Notes under the pieces: model-generated | Seen by the model: the letters and a program-made list of their open reading frames with translations, nothing else | Told to the model about the DNA's origin: nothing | Databases searched by the model: none | Shown: in pieces, positions 54,901 through 62,429 of the stretch | How positions within the stretch are numbered: the stretch's first letter is position 1 | Layout: each line of letters opens with the position of its first letter | Translations under genes and position numbers: made by a program | Assembly (NCBI GenBank): GCA_036768485.1 | Contig: JAVLUZ010000165.1 | Location: 2,120,075-2,184,074, forward strand | DNA length: 64,000 nt | Reading direction: 5' to 3' | Source: Mermis nigrescens | Lineage: Eukaryota; Nematoda; Enoplea; Mermithida; Mermithidae

Positions 54901-56743
54901 TTTGAAAAATCTTGCAACCCCCTCACAGGTTTCGGTGCTGTTTGCCTATGGGTGAAACCCACACCTGGGCGTGGGGGGTTTGGGGGGTATGCACCCCCCA
55001 GAAACCAAAATACCCCCCCAGAAATCAAAATACCCCCCCAGAATTCAATTTTTGAAATATTTTTTTCGTTTTTTTCGCAATTTTTTGATGCCAATGGATA
55101 GTGCTTGATGAGAAACGTCGAAAAATGGTGTTTTTATCGCCATACCACCATTTTTAAGGCCATTTTTCGACCTTCAAAAAAATCTTGCACCCCCCCCAGA
55201 ATTTTTTTGCTGCCCACGTATGGTGAAACCCCCAAACCCCCCATGATCATTTATGATAGTAATTCGAAAGTATAAATATGATTTTAAATAAAGTACTAAA
55301 TAAAACAATATTTAAGTTATTTGTCGATCAATTATCAGGGCTTTCTTTCATTTTACGTGGCTCTCACTCTTCTTTTTGCGCAAAACACAGTTGGTGTCTC
55401 TTAACAAAAACACAATCTTTAGTTTAGTAAAGACGGCGGCTGTTTCCTTCTGATATATTTGATAACTTCTTGTTCATCTGTTGAGTAGAACTGACCTTTA
55501 ACTTTTCTTTTTGATTCAGATACATTTAATTTGTTCGAAATGAAAGCTTTTTTCAAATATATCGGTTTGTGACGAATAAAGCTAAATTAAATAATTAAAC
55601 GTTTTAATAGGGCTGCAAAAGCTAATCATACTTTTCGTCATCTACCTCGCATAAACCGGTGTCATTCGTACGAAATATCAGCGAAATTTGTCTACCGTTG
55701 CACAATGTGCAATTACCAGTAAGTGGCTCATTTTTATACACGTTTTGAATCTCTATACTGTATGAACCAGAGCCCGAACTTCTCACTTTTTTACACGTAG
55801 CTGGTTAGTGAGTTAAACTCTGGGTTTTATCTGATGTATCTTAATGAAAGATTCCTTCTATTTTTGGTCAAAAATGACTATAAAGCATCTTAGAATCGCC
55901 TCAAAACGCGGGCTTTTGTTTCAACATCGGAGTTGGGGTTAGAAATTTTGGCCCTTGGGAGGAATGCGGGGACGGCCAACTCTGGACGGGGATCTCATCC
56001 ATAGGTGGGCGCCATCAAAGTTCTGGGGGGTGTTGCAAAACTTTTCAAAGGTCAAAAAATTGCCTTTAAATATTGGTATGGCGAAAAAACACCATTTTTC
56101 AACGTTTCTCATCGAGCACTATCCATTGGCATCAAAAAATTGCGAAAAAAACTAAAAAAAATTCAAAAATTGAATTCTGGAGGAGGGAATATTTTGGTTT
56201 CTGGGGGTTGCATACCCCCACGCCCAGTTATGATCTCATCCCCTTTTTAAATTAAGCATGTCATTAAATAATCATTTACCCTTAGCTAAAAGTTGTACAG
56301 ATTGTATGTCTTGCCAATTTTCCTGGCGAAAACTTCACGCATGTCTATTTGAATTAAGGCACGTCAAGTTTCGCTGTTTATAGTTTCTTTGTTTTATGTT
56401 TTACTTTTATTTTACTCACAATTTTAATCTTTTTAGAATAAGCCGACATTCTAAGTCGCTGGATACAGACAAAAAATTGTGTGGATTATGTAAAGGCCAT
56501 TTTGTTCTTATGCAAAATGAGAAATTGTCCGATTTGCTCGGGCAACCACCAAAGACACCGAAATTTGCGTTGTTCGTGAAGGAGAACTACAGTTCGGTCA
56601 GAAAAGACATTGGACCGTCTTCCACTCATAAAGACGTTATGCATTCACTAAGCTCTAAATTTAAAAGCTTGCAGCTGCCTGATAATCACGATTCTCCTCC
56701 ATCATCTGATCACCTTTCTGCGACTAAATTTCTGTCTGACTGA
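42698..56743 (+). CDS. GCNA: GCNA/ACRC-type SprT-domain protein, eight-exon gene (span)
   Basis: Known GCNA proteins are germline nuclear proteins that limit DNA-protein crosslink damage. Exons: 42698-42986, 44402-44456, 47354-47615, 49741-50022, 51997-52126, 53622-53718, 55611-55718 and 56437-56743. Phases join without stops, giving 1530 nt or 509 residues. An acidic, Ser-rich, probably disordered N-terminus (residues 1-~270) contains DADFIVDDDELRSS. It is followed by a SprT-like domain with RLTRTAGQCYYQF, IELSDKVADT and catalytic HEMCH (348-352), then GGHGRAW with the third ligand His. A zinc ribbon has CTMC (402-405) and CGLC (423-426). The C-terminus, KTPKFALFVKENYSSVRKD, resembles the HMG box of non-mammalian GCNA. 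In-frame TGA at 42692 supports the start. The exon 3 donor and exon 4 acceptor are the least certain points. Confidence 0.9.
43000..43510. other. GCNA intron 1, left part; nothing recognised
   Basis: AT-rich, without motif or repeat that I recognise. Confidence 0.35.
43514..44141. mobile_element. TIR element with GGCCGGTTTCAAT ends
   Basis: It starts GGCCGGTTCCAATGAGATAA and ends TATTGAAACCGGCCC (inverted). Long AAACTTAAGTCCAAACTT-type internal repeats lie near both ends. A 30-codon piece (RSSDWSTTEIEKLKELCLSK, about 43871-43930) looks like the start of a Myb/SANT-like DNA-binding domain, as carried by PIF/Harbinger elements. The class is not proven and the TSD is not clear. Confidence 0.55.
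44402..44456 (+). CDS. GCNA: GCNA exon 2 (55-nt small exon)
   Basis: It lies between acceptor TTACTTTTTAG and donor GTAAGA and encodes about 18 residues (LIKSKTPVARCRPLNIN). It is the only way I found to join exon 1 (phase 1) to exon 3 (phase 2) without a stop. It yields EDFLIKSKTP...INGDADFIVDDDE. Inferred, not independently conserved. Confidence 0.65.
45004..45400. repeat. hAT-like MITE, 'TTGTACATGTACAAAG' family, truncated
   Basis: It starts CAGTGTTTTTTGTGCAAG and follows the 17105 copy through ATTTTTGGCTACTATAATATG and CGGCGCTTTTTTAGG. The right terminus is missing. Confidence 0.6.
45401..46585. other. GCNA intron 2, middle; mostly unique
   Basis: AT-rich. A short MITE-like stretch (CCCCCCCCAGAATTCGTG) lies near 46325. 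No gene is seen. Confidence 0.35.
46590..46880 (+). repeat. tRNA-derived SINE
   Basis: A B-box GGTTCGAATCC lies at 46651-46661, with an upstream tRNA-like stretch (CCTACGGATCGCAAGGTCC). Downstream is CCTCCGGGGTCGATAAATGG, a segment like that of known invertebrate tRNA-SINE bodies. It does not fold as an intact tRNA. Confidence 0.65.
46967..47326. mobile_element. hAT-like MITE before GCNA exon 3
   Basis: It starts CATACATGCTTACGAG and ends CATGTGCATCTACA. The flanks are CTGTGCTG and CTGAGCTG (7/8). It is 360 bp of the 53187 family and ends 27 bp before exon 3. Confidence 0.7.
47354..47615 (+). CDS. GCNA: GCNA exon 3
   Basis: It follows acceptor TCTTTTTCAG and encodes ADFIVDDDELRSSEEENSPT and a charged, Ser-rich region to NVQPDSR. 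I end it at donor GTGATC to keep phase 0 with exon 4. A second donor, GTTAGT after 47631, would change the phase. The frame reaches a stop at about 47634. Confidence 0.7.
47647..48433. mobile_element. hAT-like element, TAGAGCTG family
   Basis: The TIR TAGAGCTGTGCCGGGGCC is present at both ends, with perfect TSDs ATATATAC (47639-47646, 48434-48441). Internally it is the reverse of 38246-39111. The GGGGCC array at the left end is reduced to one unit. It starts about 31 bp after exon 3. Confidence 0.9.
48520..48720. mobile_element. hAT-like MITE, 201 bp
   Basis: It runs from CATTATGCAACAGTTGG to CCGTTACATATATG, with flanks GTGTACAT and TTGTACAT (7/8). The core is GGCCATTTTTTGCC. Confidence 0.7.
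49083..49205. repeat. Two GGCGC-palindrome repeat units
   Basis: GGCGCTTAGCGCC (near 49093) and GGCGCCGCGCGCC (near 49183) mark degenerate units of the ~110-bp repeat in GCNA intron 3. Confidence 0.55.
49495..49735. mobile_element. hAT-like MITE abutting GCNA exon 4
   Basis: 241 bp, from CATACATGTAACGGC to CCCCTGTTACATGTATG, inverted ends, with TSDs ATTAGTTC (49487-49494) and ATTAGTCC (49736-49743; 7/8). The right TSD contains the AG used as the exon 4 acceptor in this model. Confidence 0.8.
49741..50022 (+). CDS. GCNA: GCNA exon 4
   Basis: It encodes PSIVENSRIAGEVAYSPALK, NDAEFEEAVRFLSNLC and RVDLTQKLFELFNKYVFNNK, the start of the SprT-like domain. It ends at donor GTGATT, phase 0. The frame reads on past the donor into a hydrophobic, low-complexity stretch to 50418 that is intron. 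The acceptor at 49740 is inferred. Downstream acceptors (for example after 49804) would fit the alternative exon 3 donor. Confidence 0.75.
50023..51996. other. GCNA intron 4
   Basis: T-rich at the start. MITE-like debris lies at 50490-50760 (GGGGGTCAGCCGG ... ACTCCCCCTCCCACATGCATG) and a GGCGC-type palindrome variant near 51770. No other gene is seen. Confidence 0.4.
51997..52126 (+). CDS. GCNA: GCNA exon 5
   Basis: It encodes LPGNINISWNNRLTRTAGQC, YYQFKDNARSVRIELSDKVA and DTP, core SprT-like strands. Acceptor TGTTTTGAAG (phase 0), donor GTACAC (phase 1). Confidence 0.88.
52142..52375. mobile_element. hAT-like MITE just after GCNA exon 5
   Basis: It runs from CATGCATGTAACAAC to CCGTTGCATGCGTG with flanks TTCATAAT and TTTCTAAT (6/8). 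It is 234 bp of the 49495 family, inverted. It starts 15 bp after the exon 5 donor boundary. Confidence 0.65.
52565..52945. repeat. hAT-like MITE, 33311 family
   Basis: CATACATGATCTTTGGGG, then ATTTTCGGCGCTTCGCACC (near 52710), then CACCCCCCCCCGAAATTC matches 33311-33724 in order. Flanking duplications are not evident. Confidence 0.6.
53187..53572. mobile_element. hAT-like MITE before GCNA exon 6
   Basis: 386 bp, from CATGCATGCACAGGGGG to TTGAGCATCTATG, with perfect TSDs CGAGTAGT (53179-53186, 53573-53580). It ends 49 bp before exon 6. Confidence 0.85.
53622..53718 (+). CDS. GCNA: GCNA exon 6 (catalytic)
   Basis: It encodes RIRDTLVHEMCHAAVWLLDG, then EKGGHGRAWKM: the HExxH zinc-binding and catalytic motif with a downstream His. 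Acceptor TTGCAG, donor GTAAAT, phase 2. Confidence 0.95.
53719..55610. repeat. GCNA intron 6 with several MITEs
   Basis: A 33311-family relic starts at 54407 (CATACATGCACAGCATGG). A decayed copy of the CCCCCCAGAA family spans about 54730-54950. A complete copy at 54960-55222 is listed separately. The rest is AT-rich. Confidence 0.5.
54960..55222 (+). mobile_element. hAT-like MITE, 'CCCCCCAGAA' family
   Basis: 263 bp, from CACACCTGGGCGTGGGG to TGCTGCCCACGTATG, with perfect TSDs GTGAAACC (54952-54959, 55223-55230). Confidence 0.85.
55611..55718 (+). CDS. GCNA: GCNA exon 7
   Basis: It encodes AAKANHTFRHLPRINRCHSY, then EISAKFVYRCTMCNY: the linker to, and first Cys pair (CTMC) of, the zinc ribbon. 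Acceptor TTTTAATAG, donor GTAAGT, phase 2. Confidence 0.92.
56000..56232 (-). mobile_element. hAT-like MITE, 'CCCCCCAGAA' family, inverted
   Basis: 233 bp with perfect TSDs ATCTCATC (55992-55999, 56233-56240). It reads CATAACTGGGCG... on the minus strand. It is inserted within a decayed 49495-family relic (55862-55991). Confidence 0.82.
56437..56743 (+). CDS. GCNA: GCNA exon 8 (terminal)
   Basis: It encodes SRHSKSLDTDKKLCGLCKGH (second Cys pair), then PPKTPKFALFVKENYSSVRK and DVMHSLSSKFKSLQ, an HMG-box-like segment. It ends FLSD and TGA. The acceptor is ATCTTTTTAG. Confidence 0.92.
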
Positions 56744-56948
56744 GTATTTTCTTATATTTACACAATGAGAAATTTGTGCTTTGCAAATCTTTCCTCCAAA
56801 AATATATAATGACCTCTGTTATTCATGCATATTAGGTGTTAATTGCTGCGTTGTAAGAAAAGGGAAAACGGCAATTTAGCTGGGGGAAACAGAGGTAAAT
56901 GAGACAATGAAGAAAATTTCCTTCGTAGATTGCAGGAAAGGCAATCAG

Positions 56949-56954
56949 AATAAA
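56949..56954 (+). terminator. Candidate GCNA polyadenylation signal AATAAA
   Basis: First AATAAA on the gene strand, about 205 bp past the stop codon. Confidence 0.4.
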
Positions 56955-57079
56955 CTTTTCTTGCAGTCATCAAAAATCGATAATACTAAGGATTTTTTCT
57001 GACATTGTTACATCAGAAAACCGTCAACTGCGCAGGATTTTATAAAATGTGTACAGAAAGGTACGTAGCTATCGTACAT

Positions 57080-57480
57080 GAACAGTATAGCATGCAAATT
57101 TTGAGTAGGGTAGGGACCCCAACAAGTTTTTGCTTATATTGATTGCCTGTTCGGGCTCAAAAAGGATGGGTATTGGATTGTCATTTTTTAACGTTTTCTG
57201 ATGATGTTATAAAATGTGTACATACTCGTTTGTTGTACAGATACTTAGCTATCTTATATACACTTTCCAGAAGATAAAAAACATGAGATTTTTCGAGAAC
57301 AATTCGAAAAGATTGAACAAAGAGTCAAAAACAAATTGGCAGTTACCTTAGAATTAAAAGATAGCTAAAAACGGTCAATCAGAACAGGTCATTTCCCAAG
57401 ATTTTCTTAGAACTCTAAAATTCTGGTGTGAAAAGTTTTGTGGGGCGTGAATAACTATGCGTCTTAAGACCATGCATGTG
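57080..57480. repeat. Decayed hAT-like MITE (33311 family)
   Basis: It runs from CATGAACAGTATAGCATGC through GGGTAGGGACCCC to GACCATGCATG. The order matches that family. No clear TSD. Confidence 0.4.
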
Positions 57481-57489
57481 TTACACATT

Positions 57490-58980
57490 GTATGATTCAT
57501 TATTTTAACAAATCGAATAAGTCTCGCGTGACCTGTTCAATGCGATTTGAATTGAAAAATCATTGTCCGCTCTTTGCTGTATCGATTTATTGAATTCGAT
57601 AGTTATTACTGCATATAATTTTATCTAACGTGTCCACACGAACAGCTGCTATGTGATATGCACTGGAGGGGTTTGGGGTCTCCAAAATGAAAAAAAGCGA
57701 AATTCAAAGGAGGGCCAAAATAGATGAAAATTGTTTTTCAATAGTACTTGAAATTGACCAAAAACTGGATTACCTTGGTTTATGCTATTCTAGTAGTTTT
57801 TCCAGTTTTTGATGTCATTTCGGCTCTAAGCTCACCAACTGAACCCTATAATCATGCAGTGGTTCTATGTCCGCTATTCCCGTTATCTATGCGTATATGC
57901 ATGCATTTGCAAGCATGTTTGTCGTTTTTCTTCTTCTCTTGCATATTTCGCATGCATAACATTTGTCATCGGTGTTTTGCGCACTGTTTTTTGTTGACCT
58001 CATTTTTGATGCTCGGGTACAAAAACGATTGCTCTGGCGAAATCTCTTTCTGTTATTTTTATATTTTAAACTTTGCTTTGTTATGTCCTTTTGTTGCTTA
58101 AGCGAAAGGAATGTTATTTATTAGTCGACTGATTGCAATCCAAAATATTCTGACGGGGCGGAAGTGTACGTTGCTTAATAGTGTCAAAATAGTTTGGAAA
58201 ATTTGTTAAATTTGCTTTGCCCTCTTTTGATAGGCAGAATCATTTCCGACCCGAAAAAATTTCTAAACTATTTTATGAAAGTGCACAAATTTAGTGCAAA
58301 AATCAGCACAAAGCGTCAAGAAAGACAGGTACAGGGCTCTTTTCTCCTATGCTATTTTGTAGATGTTCCTAATGCTTTGAGTTAAATAAAATGCAATTAA
58401 AGGAGGTAATCGACGCTCGCAGTTTTAGAATTATCGCTAAAATATTATATAAAACTGTCCAAATCATCATCTACTCAAAAAATCATTGTAAGAATCACAA
58501 AATCTTTGTTCTGTACAAAAATTACTCTTCTAGCATAAAACTAAGATTTTTATTAGAGCGCCAAGAAAGTCAGTACCCTGTAAGTCCACTAATCAATGCC
58601 TACATACCCCAGAAAAATGATAAAAATGGCTTGAATAATTAAAAAACACATCTATTCTTTATTACGTCAATTCATTTTGGCGACAGGGGCAGCCGCCCCT
58701 CTAAATCCGCCCTTGGCTGATTGTGAATGTTATATTGAAGTTTCCTATTATGAAATGAGGAATTTGTGAAAAATATTAGGTTATGCCAATAGGCTGACAA
58801 ATACCTACTGCAATGAGCAGACATGCATATAGGTAGATACCTGCATTGTGTATTAGAAATTTAAAATTTATGCACAAATATTCAACTACGTTGTAAGTAT
58901 TGAAGTACTTTCATAATTCTTAAACAGTTGTTCCTTCGTTTATTTTCATTGTATCAAAACGTGCCTTGTCGCACATTAAT
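57490..58980. other. Intergenic, no gene recognised
   Basis: The longest frame (57748-58101, plus) is hydrophobic and low complexity, without a family match that I recognise. A fragment of the 23566 family (GGGGCAGCCGCCCCTCTAAA) lies at 58681-58715. Confidence 0.4.
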
Positions 58981-58984
58981 GCAT

Positions 58985-59237
58985 GCACCCATGGGCGTGG
59001 GGGGTCTGGACCCCCCCAGAAACCAAAAGACCCCCCCCCCAGAAATCAAAAGACCCCCCCCAGAATTCAATTTTTGAAAATTTTTTTCTTGTTTTTTTCG
59101 CAATTTTTTGATGCCAATGGATAGTGCTTGATGAGAAACGTCGAAAAATTGTGTTTTTATCGCCATACCACCATTTTTAAGGCCATTTTTTGACCTTCAA
59201 AAAATCTTGGACCCCCCACGAATTTTCTTGCTGCCAC
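58985..59237 (+). repeat. hAT-like MITE, 'CCCCCCAGAA' family, no TSD seen
   Basis: CACCCATGGGCGTGGGGGG, repeated CCCCCCCAGAAA blocks and TGCTGCCACGTGATG follow the family order. The flanks do not match. Confidence 0.6.
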
Positions 59238-59659
59238 GTGATGTTGGCACTATCTTGCAAGTTATTGTCGGCTTGAAATTTATGTGCTATGCTTGGGCAG
59301 CTCTTAATTCTGGGAGTAAAAAATTGACGATGAGCAAAAGCTCATTTTTCGACCTTTCTCAGTCATGGTACAACTGAGTTGGACGCAAGAAATAAACATA
59401 TTTTTGAGACAAGCACGACCTGGCTAGGATCGCTGACCTAGAATAACACGAAGTTATGAAATGGAAGCGATTTCGTAATTTCGAAAAAGCGGCACCTTCA
59501 GGAGCAAGATCACATTAGTTGCAAGACTTCTATTATACATGTTGGTGCCTACATAATTTCTGATGTGGATCTGGGAAGGTCCAAATACTTTTAACCCTAC
59601 GTGGGTGTGGGGGTATGTAAGTGCAGTGCAGGTACTTACTCATCGAACTCATGCGCTGC

Positions 59660-59740
59660 TATATGTAGCTTTCCCGTCAGCATGTTTTTGCTGTTCGGAT
59701 GTGTTTTCCCGTCAGCTCGTTTCGCTGTTCGGATGGGTTA
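59660..59740 (+). repeat. Two-copy direct repeat
   Basis: TTTCCCGTCAGC followed by GCTGTTCGGATG occurs twice about 40 bp apart (59671 and 59706 starts). No function is evident. Confidence 0.5.
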
Positions 59741-59834
59741 TTTATAGCTTTTGCGCCTTTTTTGCGCTTCAACCCGTCGAGATGACGTTTCATCTCCGGA
59801 ATAGATAGCGCAGTTTTTTAGGCTGCGCAATTAT

Positions 59835-60020
59835 AGGTATGCATCCCCCAGAATTTAATTTTTGAAATTTTTCGCAATTTTTTCGATACCAATGAATAGT
59901 TCACGATGATAAGCGTTGAAAACGGTGTTTTTTCGCCAGACCATCAATTTTAAAGACCATTGTTGACCTTTGAAAAATCTTGTACACCCCCAATTTTGGT
60001 GCTGCCCACCATTGCTTTTA
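59835..60020. repeat. Decayed 'CCCCCCAGAA' MITE
   Basis: ATCCCCCAGAATTTAATTTTTG through 'CTTGTACACCCCCAATTTTGG' and GCTGCCCACC follows the family. It is truncated on the left. Confidence 0.5.
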
Positions 60021-60803
60021 AACCTAATGGGATTTCAGGATGCAAATGATTTCAAATCACAACACTGGGTAGAGCTTCGTCCAAAATAGGATAAGTAAAT
60101 ATGAATCCTTATTTTTAATTTCGCGAAATGCCTTGTCGAGAAAAGTTTGCAAAATAAGAAGCACAGACGCAGTTCCACGCATACGCGATGGCAAATTTTG
60201 TAAGGTCTGGGAGAATCATTCGGGCATGGCCTAATTAATTATATTATATGTGCGATTTCAAAATACTCTGCGTATAGGACCATGATCAGGGAACACATGG
60301 CTGCAGTTTCTAAGTCATAGAAGCAAACCCGTTATCAAAAAAATATATTGTATATCCCATTTTTTGGACGACCCGGGCAAAGGTAAACAAACGCCAAAAA
60401 GCCTACGATAGGAACAAAAAATATTTTTAGACATTTCTCATTGAGCCCGATCCAATGGTATCGAAAGACCTAAAACAATTAATTTAATTCTGCGGTTCTT
60501 TTGAATTAGGATTACCCAGATTCCCCCTTACAATAACGAGGCAGTGATATTCATGAAAAGATGGATGTACCACTGGTTTTTTCCTAATACGCTAGAATAA
60601 GATCTTTAATGAAATTATTCCTCACAAGTTACAAGCCGACAAAATCAGAACGAGTTCATAATCTTTACACAAGTTTGACGACGCATAATGATACAGCTTA
60701 GGTAGGGATTACACTTCATATATGCTATAATATCAGCTGGTACACGAACACGACCAAATCTTACACCGGCAATTTTAAGAGAAGCGCGGCTTGAAGCTGT
60801 AAA

Positions 60804-60918
60804 TCAAACTTTTGTTTCAGGTCCACCGGACATCTGCCTGAAGGAATTCCTCATTCGCGCTATGTAGCCAGCCCAAATATGACCGAAAACTTTACCGTAC
60901 CATGCTTTGCTTCGGCCC
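60804..60918 (-). CDS. DLC/STARD-type RhoGAP, terminal exon (END of START domain)
   Basis: On the minus strand it encodes GRSKAWYGKVFGHIWAGYIA and RMRNSFRQMSGGPETKV, then TGA. This corresponds to the C-terminus of the START domain of DLC-family RhoGAPs (human DLC1 has RGHMPEWYTKSFGHLCAAEV, then IRDSF). These proteins stimulate GTP hydrolysis on Rho GTPases and bind focal adhesions and lipids. The acceptor on the minus strand is TTTTGTAG. The phase (two bases from the previous exon) agrees with the exon at 61985. The RhoGAP and SAM domains would lie right of the window. No gene symbol is given because invertebrate members are not resolved from this fragment. Confidence 0.85.
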
Positions 60919-61984
60919 CTACAAAATAGTAAATAAGCCTTAGAACAAAATAAAACATCAATAGGTCTTATATAACAGTAAGAAATGAGCACTTGTCATA
61001 TCCAAAGTGATATCACAAAAACTTTCAGATAGAAAATAAGTTCTCATAAAAAATCCTTTTCAAACATTTATTAGCATCCCCTGGTTGCATTTAACACTAC
61101 TGAAATCTATTTTTTTTCTATTTGCATGGAAGTCCAACCCCAGGTGCCTATATTTATGCATTATAGTACTTTTTTGATCTTAGCTCTTCAAAAAATAATG
61201 CTCATAAAAAATAAGATACACATTTGGAAAGCGCTTAAAAAATCGCTCAAAATGAAACTCATAATTGCCAGAGTATGTAAAGCAGGTGTAGTTTAACATA
61301 AACTAGAACGACGTCCTAGAATAGTAACTTTCGATTGTAAAAACGTCACATTAAGCGAAGGGTTAATGAATGAAAAATTAAATGAATAATACAGAAATAA
61401 AACAGGTTCGATAAAATTTAAACATTCTTTCTAAAGTAGACTTGCGTTTTTCCTGAGGAAGAAATCTGCAAAAAACACCACCTTGGTAGTAATAGAATGA
61501 GCTTAATATACCCAGACATACACAATGTATGGATAAACAAGCACACTACCGATCATGTCTTCTTTTGGGGGGGGTGGTTTGACCCCCCAAGGACGACTAC
61601 TGACCCATACAAAATGGCTGTCGATTTTTCGTAAAAATTGAAACAGTTTGTCTTTTTAAGAGTTTGTAGCTCATTTTTGACTCAAAAGTGTCAAATTTGT
61701 TCAATTTACTCGATTTTTTTAATGTTTTTACGTACTAGAAAGAACGAGCATCGTTCGAAACGTAAAAACAGTATTTTTGACATGTACCAATCGTTTCTTA
61801 GCCCGGAAAGGCACGTTGTAAAAATTTTTTGGGCATTAACCCCCCCCAGATTTCCCACGCTGTTCATGTAAAGAACCGACTCGTGGCAGTAATTTTTGCA
61901 GAAAAAGTTAGATTTTCACGAATAACTGAGAATCGTGCCTTAAAAACAGAAATAAAATGCAAACGGATAAAAGCACTATCATAC
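60919..61984. repeat. Intron of the DLC-type gene; MITE inside
   Basis: It is 1066 bp. The stretch 61555-61870 follows the 33311 MITE family (GATCATGTCTTCTTTTGGGG ... CACGCTGTTCATG). The rest is AT-rich. Confidence 0.55.
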
Positions 61985-62167
61985 TTTGTATCCACGCGTA
62001 CAAGATGATTAACACGAGAGCGACCAGCTCCGCTTGGTTCGATCAAGTAACGCGATGCTAAGCAAGCACCTCGTACGCCTCCCATTCGCGGTGCTTCGGG
62101 TACATTCACAGATGTTTCCACTAATATGCAGCCGCCTTTGATTTCGAACATGTCAATCAACCACTTT
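61985..62167 (-). CDS. DLC/STARD-type RhoGAP, penultimate exon (START domain)
   Basis: On the minus strand it encodes GGCILVETSVNVPEAPRMGG, VRGACLASRYLIEPSGAGRS and RVNHLVRVDTK. This matches the START segment of DLC proteins around SRYLIEPCGPGKSKLTYMCR. The donor is GTATGA (phase 2), giving RVDTK-GRSKAWYGK across the junction. The 5' limit is uncertain: acceptors ACATAG (exon from 62167) and ATCAAAG (exon from 62135) both keep the frame. Homology begins at about GGCIL, which favours the shorter exon. Upstream exons are not visible before the right edge. Confidence 0.82.
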
Positions 62168-62429
62168 CTATGTTTTTAGAATAAAATATGAAAAAATCAG
62201 CACAAGAAGAAAATTTGGTAGCAGTAAAAATATTTTATATTTATTTTAGACGCGGTATACTAATCTTATATCCCCTAGTACAGCAATTTCGACGGGTTTT
62301 TCCCACAGCTTTTGAACAACTCAGTGTTAATGCCTCAAATAATTAAATTGTTTTAAATTGTAGAGGATAGAACTCTCCAGATGGTTTATTCTTCGTTTTT
62401 AAAATTTCACATTAGTTCTCGAGTGGGAG

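Noticed and set aside
57748..58101. 117-codon hydrophobic open frame, possible membrane protein
   Set aside because: There is no recognisable family, the composition is biased, no flanking splice or promoter signal stands out, and no related exon is nearby.
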